In this document: positions 25,347-34,669 of the stretch, one piece after another
Position numbering within the stretch: the first letter of the stretch is position 1
How the letters are laid out: every line of letters begins with the position of its first letter
Origin: JAIVJG01 sp964236735
GTDB taxonomy: Bacteria > Acidobacteriota > Blastocatellia > Pyrinomonadales > Pyrinomonadaceae
Length of the DNA: 64,000 nucleotides
NCBI GenBank assembly: GCA_964236735.1
Contig: CAXSFM010000001.1
Span: forward strand, 372,001 to 436,000
Reading direction: 5' to 3'
Translations under genes and position numbers: made by a program
The notes under the pieces: model-generated
Database searches by the model: none
What the model was told of the DNA's origin: nothing
Seen by the model: the letters and a program-made list of their open reading frames with translations, nothing else

Positions 25347-25726
25347 AATTATTCTTAGTTCGCATTGCTCAGAGGCTGATGGACATTCAATCGTTTATCT
25401 GGGTGCAAGGCTCGGACGAATATCCTTGATGCATGACAAATGAAGCGCAACCATCAGCCTCCAAACTTTGCAACCCGTTCATCTCTTTGACTGGAATGCT
25501 GTCAGATTGGCTGACAGTATTTCTGCCTTTTTGACAGAAGTCTCTCAGGCATCTGACTTCATCAAAATCTTCACGACTGAAAATCCCCGTAAAACCGTCG
25601 CTTCTATCATTTCAAATCAATGGCATCGAATTTGTAAGTGGTCTGGCAGCGAACTGTGCGTTCTGCACGTTCCACACATCCTTTGACTCCGGTTGAACGA
25701 ATTATCCAGCCTCCCTTTTACGTCCT
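25347..25726. other. Intergenic region with one small hairpin
   Basis: No convincing gene is seen. A 72-codon frame starting at TTG 25468 has no family resemblance and no ribosome site. The one clear structure is CTGTCAG-ATTGG-CTGACAG at 25499-25517, a perfect 7-bp inverted repeat that could be an operator or RNA hairpin upstream of the c-di-GMP gene. Confidence 0.5.
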
Positions 25727-28228
25727 ATGGAAATAGCCGACAGCCAGCGTTTTTCCCCGCGCTTCATCAAAATTTTCATCGTACTGGGCGCGTGCGCCGC
25801 GTTGCTTTCGCTTTCCCTCATCCGGCTCTCGAATCTCAGCTTGCCTCTGTTTCTGCTGGCGCTTGCGACCATCTATTCCACGTCGCGTTTTGCCTCGCGC
25901 GATGCACAGGGACGCTGGCATTTCCCCGTCACGGACACTTTCGTCTTTCTCTCGATGCTGCTCTTCGACGGCGAAGCGGCCATCGTTCTCGCGTTGATCG
26001 TCGCGACCTGCCTCTCGCTTTCGTCGAGCCGGCAACGTGTCGGCGTCCTCTTCAAAACTTCGATTAAAGTGCTCGGCACTTTCATCATGGTCTGGACGCT
26101 GCGCCTGAGTTTCGGCCCGATACCGGAAATCTTGACCGGCGGATTTTCTCTGCAAGCCCTTAATGCCGTCTGCATCGCGCTGTTTGTACAGGCCGCACTG
26201 AGCGCGACCATCGTGGCCGTCGGCGGCTCCTACAAAATCAAACAATCCATCATCGTGGCGTGGCTGAAAAATTTCTTCTGGAAGACGCTCTCTTACATGA
26301 CCAGCGTGACGGCGGCATACCTGGCAGGATTCGCCATCACCCGTGTCGGCCTCTCAATCTCGTTGATGTTCGGCGCTGTTGTCGCGCTCGCCTTCTACGC
26401 TTATCAATCGGCGCGCGAAAATGACGCGCTCTCGCCGGCGCGGACGCGACCCGCCGAACAGCACCGCGACAAGACGCTCAACGACTCATCCGAGCGTTTC
26501 CGCAGCGCGTTTGACTACGCGGCCATTGGGATGGCGCTCGTCTCGTCAGAAGGACGCTGGCTGCAAGTCAATCGCTCGCTCTGCCAGATTCTCGGATACA
26601 CGGAGACGGAACTGCGCGGCTCTGACTTTTTGACCATCACGCACCCCGACGATTTGCCGACCGCGCTCTCCAATATCAGCCAGTTGCTCAAAGGCAAAGT
26701 GCCGACTTCGCAAATGGAGAAGCGCTACATCCACAAACTCGGACACGAAGTCTGGGTGCATTGGAGCGTCTCACTCGCGCGCGACTCTTATACCAACGCC
26801 GTCCATCTCATCTTCCAGATACAGGACATCACAGACCGCAAGCTCGCCGAGCAGCAACTACATCACGACGCCTTCCACGATGCACTGACGGGACTCCCGA
26901 ACCGCGCGCTCTTCATGGATCACCTCAAGCTTTCCATCGCGCGCTCACAGCGCAATGACAAGCTAATGTACGGCGTGCTCTATCTCGATCTCGACCGTTT
27001 CAAGATTATCAACGACTCGCTCGGCCACACCATCGGCGATCAACTGCTCGTCGCCATCGCCGACCGCTTGAAAACACACCTGCGTCCCGGCGACACCGTC
27101 GCGCGTCTCGGCGGCGACGAGTTCGTCATCCTCATCGAAGACATCGTCGAAGAGATCGAGGCGATACAAGTCGCCGAGCGTATTCAAAAAGAATTGTCCA
27201 CGCCGTTTATCCTCAGCGGGCGCGAAGTCTTCACGACCGTCAGCATGGGCATCGCGCCGAGTTCGACCGGCTACCAACTCGCCGAAGACATTCTGCGCGA
27301 CGCCGACACGGCGATGTACCGCGCCAAGTCTCTCGGCAAAGCGCGCTACGAAATTTTCGACAAGGCGATGCACGCGCGCGCCATCAACCTCCTGCAAATG
27401 GAGACGGACATGCGCCGCGCGCTCGAACGCGAGGAATTCTTCGTCCACTATCAACCGATTGTCGCGCTCGAAGATTTCAATTTGCGCGGCTTCGAGGCGC
27501 TCGTGCGCTGGCAGCACCCGGAGCGCGGTTTCATCTCGCCGATGGATTTCATTCCCGTCGCGGAAGAGACCGGCATGATCTCGCCGCTCGGCGAATTCGT
27601 GCTGCGCGCAGCCTGCCATCAAATCAAGGACTGGCACAAACGCTACCCGTCAGACCCGCAACTGCTGATGAGCGTCAATCTTTCGAGCAAACAGTTCAGC
27701 CAGTCAGACCTCATCAAGACGGTGGCCGACATTCTGCAAGAGACGGGCATCAACCCGCATTGCCTGAAACTCGAAATCACGGAATCCGTGGTCATGGAAA
27801 ACATCGAGACGGCCACAGACATGCTCAGGCAATTGCGCGCGCTCGGCGTCCAACTTTCCATTGACGACTTCGGCACGGGCTATTCGTCGCTCTCTTACCT
27901 GCACCGTTTCCCGATTGACACGCTCAAGATTGACCGCTCGTTCGTCACGCGCATGACGGAGAACAACGAGAACGCCGAGATCGTCAGAACCATCGTCGTG
28001 CTCGCGCAGAATTTAGGGATGGATGTGGTCGCGGAAGGCGTGGAGACGAAAGAGCAACTCGCGCTCTTGCGTAAACTCGGCTGCGAAAACGGGCAGGGCT
28101 ACTTTTTCTCGAAGCCCGTCAGCCACGAGGGCGCGGAGAAAATCATCGCTGAAACCTACGCATCAAAACTGATGCCCGTGCCGAGCTACACTTCGCAGCA
28201 GTCAAACAAAACGATTCTCGTCGCCTGA
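25727..28228 (+). CDS. Membrane PAS-GGDEF-EAL cyclic-di-GMP enzyme
   Basis: An 833-residue signalling protein. About eight hydrophobic segments (residues 15-225) form an integral membrane sensor of unrecognised type. A PAS domain (about 255-370, FDYAAIGMALVSSEGRWLQVN, ending DITDRKLAEQ) is followed by a diguanylate cyclase domain with intact RLGGDEF (near residue 460) and a phosphodiesterase domain with FEALVRW (near 590), DDFGTGYSSL and AEGVE. Both catalytic signatures are intact, so it could make or break c-di-GMP; which activity dominates is unknown. It stands alone. Confidence 0.93.
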   Translation: MEIADSQRFSPRFIKIFIVLGACAALLSLSLIRLSNLSLPLFLLALATIYSTSRFASRDAQGRWHFPVTDTFVFLSMLLFDGEAAIVLALIVATCLSLSSSRQRVGVLFKTSIKVLGTFIMVWTLRLSFGPIPEILTGGFSLQALNAVCIALFVQAALSATIVAVGGSYKIKQSIIVAWLKNFFWKTLSYMTSVTAAYLAGFAITRVGLSISLMFGAVVALAFYAYQSARENDALSPARTRPAEQHRDKTLNDSSERFRSAFDYAAIGMALVSSEGRWLQVNRSLCQILGYTETELRGSDFLTITHPDDLPTALSNISQLLKGKVPTSQMEKRYIHKLGHEVWVHWSVSLARDSYTNAVHLIFQIQDITDRKLAEQQLHHDAFHDALTGLPNRALFMDHLKLSIARSQRNDKLMYGVLYLDLDRFKIINDSLGHTIGDQLLVAIADRLKTHLRPGDTVARLGGDEFVILIEDIVEEIEAIQVAERIQKELSTPFILSGREVFTTVSMGIAPSSTGYQLAEDILRDADTAMYRAKSLGKARYEIFDKAMHARAINLLQMETDMRRALEREEFFVHYQPIVALEDFNLRGFEALVRWQHPERGFISPMDFIPVAEETGMISPLGEFVLRAACHQIKDWHKRYPSDPQLLMSVNLSSKQFSQSDLIKTVADILQETGINPHCLKLEITESVVMENIETATDMLRQLRALGVQLSIDDFGTGYSSLSYLHRFPIDTLKIDRSFVTRMTENNENAEIVRTIVVLAQNLGMDVVAEGVETKEQLALLRKLGCENGQGYFFSKPVSHEGAEKIIAETYASKLMPVPSYTSQQSNKTILVA

Positions 28229-28247
28229 TGCGACGTTGCGGCAAGCA

Positions 28248-28529
28248 TCACGGCTCGAAGCAGATGCGTCCCGCGCGGCATGTATGCGGATGCGTGTAGC
28301 CGTCATCCGGCCCGGCGTTTTCCATCGTTCGCAGACACCAATAGACGGCGGTGGACGAGCGTCCCGACTGCCAAGTGTATGCGCCGCCCCTGAAATTCCC
28401 GTGCGCGGTCTTGGTTCTCAGATGGCTGCACACTTCTGTCTGCTCTGGCGAAGATGACGACGACGAGGACGCTTTTTCTGTAGCGTCTTCGTCTTCTCGC
28501 ACGTCACTCATCTCGCTCATCTCCTTCAA
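28248..28529 (-). CDS. Small four-cysteine protein at the end of the molybdenum hydroxylase operon
   Basis: The 93-residue protein has an acidic start, a run of seven Ser, then a compact domain with four Cys (EVCSH, YWCLR, HTCRA, RICFE) and the segments GGAYTWQSGRSSTAVYWC and GPDDGYTHPHTC. The Cys spacing suggests metal or cluster binding or disulfides. I believe similar small proteins occur in related bacteria but cannot name a family. It starts 16 nt after the FAD subunit gene on the same strand. The ORF ends just before the convergent c-di-GMP gene. Confidence 0.65.
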   Translation of the reverse strand: MKEMSEMSDVREDEDATEKASSSSSSSPEQTEVCSHLRTKTAHGNFRGGAYTWQSGRSSTAVYWCLRTMENAGPDDGYTHPHTCRAGRICFEP

Positions 28530-28545
28530 CTCAGCCGTCGTAAAT

Positions 28546-29517
28546 TCACTTTGCCGCTTGAAGAATCGCGCGGCGAATTAACGTCTCGAAGATGGGGATT
28601 TTGTAATTGTTCTCCGACAAGGGCGTTGCGCCTCGCATCGCCGCACGCGCCGCCGCACGCGCCGTCTTTTCAGTAATTGCTTGACCGTTGAGCGCATCTT
28701 CCGCCGCGCGTGCGCGCATGGGAACGGGCGCAGCCGCGCCTAGCACGATTGAGGCGCGCGTGCATCGTCCGTCCTGAATTTCCAGCGTCAACGCGACATC
28801 CGCGAGCGGCCAATCGAAAGACTCTTTCTCGCCCTGCTTGAGATAAATCGTGCGCGCGCCCTTCGCGAGCGGCGGCACGCGCACGCCCGTGATCAACTCT
28901 TTCTCGCCGAGAGAATTTTCACGCAGCACGTCCTGCTCCGGCGTGATGAAGAAATCTTCAAGCGACACTTCGCGCTTGCCGTCTGCGCCAGTCAACTCTG
29001 CTTGCGCGCCGAGCGCGACCAGAGCCGTCGCCGTCGCCGAAGGATGCACGATGGCGCACAGTTGATTATCAAAGATGGCGTGATATTGATTTTCGCCTTC
29101 GAGCGCGAAACAAGTGTCGCCGCCCTTCTTGCGACAGTGAAATTCTTCGGAACGAAAATACCAGCAGCGCGGGCGTTGCAGGAGATTGCCGCCGAGCGTG
29201 GCGACGTTGCGAATCTGAGGCGTCGCGGCGTGTCCGGCGGCATCCGCCAGCGCGGTGTAGCGACCGCGCACGATTGGGTTCGCATCAAGCTCCGCGAGCG
29301 TGACGAGCGCGCCGATGTGCAGCCCCGTCTTCGCGTCTTCGCGGATGGCATCGAGTCCACGCAGGCGGCGAATGTTGATGAGACGCGCGGGCGCGCTAAT
29401 GCCCTCCTTCATGCGGTCGAGCAAATCGAGGCCGCCCGCCTTCACCACAGACGTTCCGTCCATCTGCGCGACGGCGTCGGCAATCGTCGTCGCCTCTACC
29501 CACTCAAAGTTGTTCAC
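28546..29517 (-). CDS. Molybdenum hydroxylase FAD-binding subunit (PaoB/YagS-like)
   Basis: The 323-residue medium subunit passes electrons between the iron-sulfur clusters and FAD. VVKAGGLDLLDRMKEG and NVATLGGNLLQRPRCWYF are FAD-binding segments. Four Cys (RPRCWYF, FHCRKK, GGDTCFA, NQLCAIVHPS) match the additional [4Fe-4S] loop found in E. coli PaoB and 4-hydroxybenzoyl-CoA reductase beta subunits. The start overlaps the stop of the large subunit by 4 nt, indicating translational coupling. Confidence 0.9.
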   Translation of the reverse strand: MNNFEWVEATTIADAVAQMDGTSVVKAGGLDLLDRMKEGISAPARLINIRRLRGLDAIREDAKTGLHIGALVTLAELDANPIVRGRYTALADAAGHAATPQIRNVATLGGNLLQRPRCWYFRSEEFHCRKKGGDTCFALEGENQYHAIFDNQLCAIVHPSATATALVALGAQAELTGADGKREVSLEDFFITPEQDVLRENSLGEKELITGVRVPPLAKGARTIYLKQGEKESFDWPLADVALTLEIQDGRCTRASIVLGAAAPVPMRARAAEDALNGQAITEKTARAAARAAMRGATPLSENNYKIPIFETLIRRAILQAAK

Positions 29518-32078
29518 GAATTTTCGCCTCTCTGCATCTCGTCGCCCTTCAATGCTGCGAGGACGCGCGACGGCGTCATCGGAATCTCACGCAGACGCAC
29601 GCCGGTCGCATTGTAAAAAGCGTTAGCGATGGCCGCCGCCGTCGGGATCGTCGCCGGCTCGCCGATGCCGCCAGCGTCCGTCGAATTGCGTCCGAGATAT
29701 TCTTCAATCAGGATCGTCTCGATGACGGGCGTCTCGCGCGAGCCGATGATTTTGTACTGCTCAAGATTCGGGTTGACCATCTTGCCCGTATGGCGGTCGA
29801 GGATGCGGTCTTCGTAGAGCGCGTAGGAGATGCCCTGCAAGACACCGCCGTTGACCTGGCTTTCGACCGCGAGCGGATTGATGGGACGCCCGCAGTCGTG
29901 GACGGCAACGACGCGCTCGACTTTGACGACGCCCGTCTCGGTATCCACCGCGACCTCGACGAACTGCACGCCGCCATACACGCCGATGCCAAAGCCGAAC
30001 GCATCCTTTTCGTTCTTAAAAACGAAGCCGCCGTAATCATCTATCCTGCTCGCGCGCACTACGATGCCCTCAGCCGGGAGTCGCACCGCCGCTTTCTTCA
30101 ACGTCAATGTTGCAGCCGCATTCGCGCTCGCCTTCTTTGACTGACTCACGCCGATGCGCCCGTCACGCATCTCCAGTTTGCCCGCCTTGACCTTGAAATA
30201 CGGCGCGACTTCTTCGAGCAATCTCAGTTTCAACTTGTGCGCGGCGTTACGCGCAGCGGGCGTCATAGAAATGGTCGTCATGCTTCCGCCCGACGCGGGG
30301 CCGTTGGGAAAGTTTGTGTCGCCGATGCGAATCGTGATGTCTGCGGGCTGCAATCCCAACTCTTCGGCGACGACCTGCGCGAGCGCGGTGCGGATGCCGC
30401 CGCCGATGTCCTGCACGCCCGACATGACTTCGATTGAGCCATCGCGTGTCAGGCGAATTTCAATTGAGGTGTCGAGATTGATGAGACGATACCAGACCGA
30501 CTGCGCGACGCCGATGCCGCGCTTAACCGCACCTTTGTCTGCGCCCGGCGCGTGCCGACTTTTCCAGTTGACGCGCTTGGCTCCGATGCGTCGCTCCTCG
30601 CGTCGCGCATCGCTCTCATCAATTTTGTCGCGTAGGGCGAGCGGGTCAACATCGAGGCGTTCAGCGAGTTCGTCAATCAACTGTTCGAGCGCGAAGCAGC
30701 CCTGCGGATGACCGGGCGCGCGGAATGCTGCCGCCGGGCCGGCGTGCGTGAAGATGTCGGACTCTTCCGTCAATATATTCGCGCACTTGTACATGTTCTG
30801 CGCGGGGCCGGCTGTGCCCGCGCCCGTGCCCGTCCCGGCTGTGCCGTAAGACTGTAGATGAATCGCCGTCAGCGTGCCGTCGCGCTGCGCGCCGATGCGT
30901 AAGCGTTGCACAGAGTCTGGACGATTGCCGGTCGAGAGATGCTCGTCCCTCCGGTCGAGCATGAGACGCACGGGCGCGCCCGCCTTCTTCGAGAGTTGCG
31001 CCGCAAGCACGCCGTAATTGCCCGCGCCGAACTTCGCGCCGAAGCCGCCGCCCATAAATTCCGTGATGACGCGCACCTGACTTTTTTTCAGTCTGAAAAT
31101 ATCCGCCAACTCGTCGCGCACGCTGCCCGTCCCTTGGGTCGAGGCATAGACGGTCAGCATGTCCGGCTGCCAGTCGGCGACGACTCCGTGCGTCTCAAGC
31201 GCGCTGTGCGTCTGCACCTGCGTGCGAAACTCGCCCTCGATGATCAAGTCCGCCTTTTTGAATCCGCGCTCGACATCGCCCGGCGGCTCTCCGTGCGCTC
31301 CGCCTTTGACGTGGCCGCGCACGTTTCCCTTTTGCCTGACACCTGCCGGGCCTCCGCCGCCGCCAGCCGAAGCCGACTGATCCGCCGCGCCCGGAAAGAC
31401 GAGCGGCGCGTCTTTTTCTCTCGCCTTCTCTTTATCAATGACGAAGGGCAGCGGCTCGTACTCGACATGGAAGAGCCGCGCGGCTTCAGCGGCGACGGCT
31501 TCAGTCGTCGCGGCGATGGCGGCGATGGGCTGGCCTGCGAAGCGCACAATCGGAAACTTCGCCGGAAGCTCTTTCGACTTGTCGCGCAGTTCGGCGTTGC
31601 CGAGCACGCGGTCGAGAATGTGTATGGCGCGCACTTGCGGATGCGCCTGCGCCGCGCTCGCGTCAATCGAGAGAATGCGCGCGTGCGGGTGCGGGCTGGT
31701 AACGATCTGCGCGTAGAGCATCCCCGGAAGAAGCACGTCCGCCGTGTACTTCGCCGCGCCCGTTACCTTCATGCGCCCGTCAACGCGAGGCACGCGCCTG
31801 CCGATGACGTTCAATTCAGAGTTGACGGCGAGCGGCAGCGGCTCATCAAGAGGAATTTCGCGCTCGATTCTCGACATCTTCGCACCGACGATTCCCGAAG
31901 GAAATTTTACTGAGCGCGTGTCGCCGTCGGCGGGCGCAGACTTTTGACGCGCCTTCGCTTTCTTCGCTTCATCCAATGCGGCTTTCGGCACAGGCTCCTC
32001 TCCCGTCGGCGCGGCAGACGGCGCGTTGGTCGTCGCCGTAATCTTCGCAGCCTTACTCTGCTTCTGCGCTCTGCTCAT
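29514..32078 (-). CDS. Molybdenum hydroxylase large (Moco-binding) subunit, PaoC/YagR-like
   Basis: An 854-residue xanthine dehydrogenase-family catalytic subunit. The first 75 residues are a Lys/Ala-rich extension; the aldehyde oxidase a/b hammerhead domain starts VPRVDGRMKVTGAAKYTADV, and the molybdopterin-binding part includes TQGTGSVRDELAD, FMGGGFGAKFGAGN and AAFRAPGHPQG. The catalytic Glu is in GGIGEPATIPTAAAIANAF. Such enzymes oxidise aldehydes or N-heterocycles with water; PaoABC-like enzymes are aldehyde oxidoreductases. Overlaps of 4 nt link it to both flanking subunits. No XdhC-type maturation gene is in the window. Confidence 0.92.
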   Translation of the reverse strand: MSRAQKQSKAAKITATTNAPSAAPTGEEPVPKAALDEAKKAKARQKSAPADGDTRSVKFPSGIVGAKMSRIEREIPLDEPLPLAVNSELNVIGRRVPRVDGRMKVTGAAKYTADVLLPGMLYAQIVTSPHPHARILSIDASAAQAHPQVRAIHILDRVLGNAELRDKSKELPAKFPIVRFAGQPIAAIAATTEAVAAEAARLFHVEYEPLPFVIDKEKAREKDAPLVFPGAADQSASAGGGGGPAGVRQKGNVRGHVKGGAHGEPPGDVERGFKKADLIIEGEFRTQVQTHSALETHGVVADWQPDMLTVYASTQGTGSVRDELADIFRLKKSQVRVITEFMGGGFGAKFGAGNYGVLAAQLSKKAGAPVRLMLDRRDEHLSTGNRPDSVQRLRIGAQRDGTLTAIHLQSYGTAGTGTGAGTAGPAQNMYKCANILTEESDIFTHAGPAAAFRAPGHPQGCFALEQLIDELAERLDVDPLALRDKIDESDARREERRIGAKRVNWKSRHAPGADKGAVKRGIGVAQSVWYRLINLDTSIEIRLTRDGSIEVMSGVQDIGGGIRTALAQVVAEELGLQPADITIRIGDTNFPNGPASGGSMTTISMTPAARNAAHKLKLRLLEEVAPYFKVKAGKLEMRDGRIGVSQSKKASANAAATLTLKKAAVRLPAEGIVVRASRIDDYGGFVFKNEKDAFGFGIGVYGGVQFVEVAVDTETGVVKVERVVAVHDCGRPINPLAVESQVNGGVLQGISYALYEDRILDRHTGKMVNPNLEQYKIIGSRETPVIETILIEEYLGRNSTDAGGIGEPATIPTAAAIANAFYNATGVRLREIPMTPSRVLAALKGDEMQRGENS

Positions 32079-32665
32079 TTCACACGCTTCCCTGTTTTAA
32101 CTTGCGCGCCGCCGCCGGCCTTCGCTGCTGCTGCGAGCGTGGCCTCGAAAACCTTCGGGTACGTGCCGCAGCGACAGAGATTGCCACTCGTCGCCGTCTT
32201 CACTTCATCGAGCGTCGGGTCAGCGTTGCGATTGAGCAGCGCGGCGCAACTCATAATCATGCCCGGCGTGCAGAAGCCGCACTGCATCGCGTCATACTCG
32301 ATGAAGGCCTCCTGCACGGGATGCAGGCGCTCGTCGTCCGGCGCGAGTCCTTCGATGGTGGTGATGGCGCGCGTCCCGACATCAACCGCCAGCGTCATGC
32401 ACGAGCAAACCGGCGTGCCGTCGAGCCACACCGTACACGCGGAACACGAGCCGCGATCACATACGATCTTCGTGCCCGTCAGTCCCAACTCGAAACGCAG
32501 AGCTTCGGCCAAAGTCGTGCGCGTCTCAATCGTCATGCGGCGTTTCGCGTCGTTGACTTTGAGCGTGATTGTCATTTCAGGCGGCGCGACCACAGAAATT
32601 TCACTGCGCGCGACTACTGCCGTTGTCGCTTTTTGAACTTTCACAACAGACCTCCGAACGTTCAT
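32075..32665 (-). CDS. Molybdenum hydroxylase [2Fe-2S] subunit (PaoA/YagT-like)
   Basis: The 196-residue small subunit carries two [2Fe-2S] clusters. The ferredoxin-like one uses CDRGSCSACTVWLDGTPVC and the helical one uses CGFCTPGMIMS and NLCRCGTY. The N-terminus has twin arginines (NVRRSVVK), a weak Tat-like motif, followed by only a modest hydrophobic stretch, so export as seen for E. coli PaoABC is possible but not shown. The ATG at 32665 overlaps the stop of the preceding gene as ATGA. Confidence 0.92.
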   Translation of the reverse strand: MNVRRSVVKVQKATTAVVARSEISVVAPPEMTITLKVNDAKRRMTIETRTTLAEALRFELGLTGTKIVCDRGSCSACTVWLDGTPVCSCMTLAVDVGTRAITTIEGLAPDDERLHPVQEAFIEYDAMQCGFCTPGMIMSCAALLNRNADPTLDEVKTATSGNLCRCGTYPKVFEATLAAAAKAGGGAQVKTGKRVK

Positions 32666-33561
32666 GTCCGTTCCGGCGCGAGCCACAGCGCGAGGTTGCG
32701 TATGTACGCCTTGATGTCTTCGAGCGCGCGCGGATTCTTCGCGTAGCCATCGCCGGGCGCTTCCTCGACGAAACTCGGCGCGCCTTTGCTCGTGTCGAAA
32801 TTGTAGTCGGCGAAATGATGAAAGCTCGACTCGGCCACGCCGCGTCCGAGCGTGTTGCCGTGCGCGTCCTCCGCACTCTCAAACGCCACCACAAGATTGA
32901 ACGGGCGATGCGTGGATTCGCTCTGTCCCGTCGCGATGACGCGCGCGTGCCGCTCATCTTCGGGCACGCCGACCGCGCCCTCATGCGGGTGCGCGGGAAA
33001 GTATCGGATCACTTCGCCCTCCGCAGAATGATGAGAGAGAAGCTCGTGAACTTCGCCGGCGGGCGTGACTATTTGATAGTCGCCGTTGTTGCCTGAATGA
33101 TAATTAGGCCATGAAATATTCGTCGTCGCGGTGTCGTCCGCCGCGCGTCGCGTCTCGTCCGGCTCCGGGTTTTGCGTGTGAAAGAAATGCGCCGCGCCGA
33201 TGCCGCCGAGCGTGCAGAGGCTCGAACCCAAATCCTGATGGTCGCGCGTGGCGAGCAGCCCTCCGCCGCGTTGACGAAAGCGCGTGATGCCCTCGCAATC
33301 CGACTTCGTCAGACCGTCGCCGGTGTCCACGGCGAATAGCCATAGCTCGTCAAAATCCGACTCGTCGAGTTTGCTGAGGAGCGGATCGTCGCCCGCCTCG
33401 TTCGACTCGCGGTCGCGCGCCGTCACTTCGCACAACGCCGCGCCCGTCTCATCCGTGAGCGAGGCGAGATGTTCGCGCAGCATGGAAAAGCGTTTGATAT
33501 TCCAATCGTCCTCTGTCGTCGGGATTGTCGTCTGCAAAAGAATGCGTCTTAATTTCGACAT
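32662..33561 (-). CDS. Uncharacterised protein with ThuA/amidotransferase-like features
   Basis: A 299-residue soluble protein. Segments such as FDELWLFAVDTGDGLTKSD and ITRFRQRGGGLLATRDHQDLG suggest a flavodoxin-like or ThuA/glutamine-amidotransferase-like fold, but I cannot assign a family confidently. Many His residues occur in the C-terminal half (SHHSAEGE, FPAHPHEG, SSFHHFADYN). Its stop overlaps the start of the [2Fe-2S] subunit (ATGA), so it is cotranscribed with the hydroxylase genes, and a link with that enzyme's substrate or maturation is possible. AAGGA lies upstream of the ATG. Confidence 0.75.
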   Translation of the reverse strand: MSKLRRILLQTTIPTTEDDWNIKRFSMLREHLASLTDETGAALCEVTARDRESNEAGDDPLLSKLDESDFDELWLFAVDTGDGLTKSDCEGITRFRQRGGGLLATRDHQDLGSSLCTLGGIGAAHFFHTQNPEPDETRRAADDTATTNISWPNYHSGNNGDYQIVTPAGEVHELLSHHSAEGEVIRYFPAHPHEGAVGVPEDERHARVIATGQSESTHRPFNLVVAFESAEDAHGNTLGRGVAESSFHHFADYNFDTSKGAPSFVEEAPGDGYAKNPRALEDIKAYIRNLALWLAPERT

Positions 33562-33602
33562 CGTAAGTTTCCATCCTTGCTTTTGATTGTCAGGGAAATT
33601 CT

Positions 33603-34568
33603 TCAGGGAAGCAAAACGATCTTGCCGTGCGCGCCCGGCTCAAGCACGGCTTCGTGCGCGCGCGCCGCATCCGCCAGTGGAAACTCGCGCCCGACGATGG
33701 GGTTGAGCGTCCCGGCTTCGAGTCCCGCACCGAGCGCGGCGTGGATGCTCGATAACTCACCGGCAGAAGCATTGAAGAGCGACATGCCGAGAATTTGAGA
33801 GTCGCGTCCCATCATCGCGCGCGGGTCAATCTCCACCGCGCCGCGCGAGCCGATGACGACGACGCGCCCGCCCTTCGCCAGCACGTTGAGGTCTTTAGCG
33901 AGATTGACGTTGGCGAGCATTTCCAGAATCACGTCCACGCCGCGCCCATTCGTCAGCTTCATTAACTCTTCCAGATAATTCGGCGCGCGATGGTCGAGCA
34001 CGTGATGCGCGCCCTGCTCCGTCACGAGTTGACGCCCGCGCTCAGTCCCGCCCGTGCCGATGACGTTGAAGCCTGCGGCGCGCGCGATCTGCACGGCGGC
34101 AGTGCCGACGCCACCGCTCGCGCCATGCACCAACACGGTTTCGCCCGGCACGCCGCGCGCTCGCTGCATCAACGCGCGATATGCCGTCGCGTAAGGCACG
34201 AAGACGCCCGCGCCCTGCGCGAACGTGATGCGCTCCGGCAGCGCGTGTACCTGCGACTCTTCGCACAGCGCGAGTTCGGCATACGTGCCCGTGAGCGCGC
34301 CCGCGACGTAGACGCGCGCGCCAACCGCGACCGTCGTTACGCCCTCGCCGATGGCTTCGACCGTGCCCGCCGCATCCGAGCCGGGCGTGTACGGCGTCGG
34401 CGGCTTCGCGGCGTGCGCGCCCGCGCGGATATACGTGTCAACCGGATTGACGCCGGCGGCGTACACGCGCACGACGACCTGCCCGCTTCCCGCCGATGGC
34501 TCCGCCACGTCTTCGAGACGCAACACCTCCGGCGCGCCAAACTCATGTACTCGAATCGCTTTCATCAC
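33603..34568 (-). CDS. NADPH:quinone oxidoreductase, zinc-free MDR family
   Basis: A 321-residue zeta-crystallin/QOR-like reductase. It has no structural zinc Cys cluster. The nucleotide-binding motif is VHGASGGVGTAAVQIARAAG, preceded by VPYATAYRAL and a GSDAAGTVEAIGEGV segment. It should reduce quinones or enones with NADPH. GGAAGGG precedes the double ATG at 34568/34565. It lies 41 nt upstream of the ThuA-like gene on the same strand and may head the whole leftward operon. Confidence 0.9.
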   Translation of the reverse strand: MMKAIRVHEFGAPEVLRLEDVAEPSAGSGQVVVRVYAAGVNPVDTYIRAGAHAAKPPTPYTPGSDAAGTVEAIGEGVTTVAVGARVYVAGALTGTYAELALCEESQVHALPERITFAQGAGVFVPYATAYRALMQRARGVPGETVLVHGASGGVGTAAVQIARAAGFNVIGTGGTERGRQLVTEQGAHHVLDHRAPNYLEELMKLTNGRGVDVILEMLANVNLAKDLNVLAKGGRVVVIGSRGAVEIDPRAMMGRDSQILGMSLFNASAGELSSIHAALGAGLEAGTLNPIVGREFPLADAARAHEAVLEPGAHGKIVLLP

Positions 34569-34630
34569 GGCTTCCCTTCCTGTCGAATAGAATAATTCTC
34601 ATCAAAATAGTTTCATTTAACAGGGTGGTC

Positions 34631-34661
34631 AAGCGCACCGGCGGATGAGGCGCGTGCGCTT
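34631..34661 (-). terminator. Hairpin after the M28 peptidase gene
   Basis: AAGCGCAC (34631-34638) and GTGCGCTT (34654-34661) form an 8-bp stem 9 nt past the stop of the M28 peptidase gene. It separates that gene from the quinone oxidoreductase gene downstream on the same strand. Confidence 0.5.
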
Positions 34662-34669
34662 TGCAGAGG

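Noticed and set aside
25468..25686. 72-codon frame upstream of the c-di-GMP gene
   Set aside because: TTG start with no ribosome site, no recognisable family, and composition unlike neighbouring genes.
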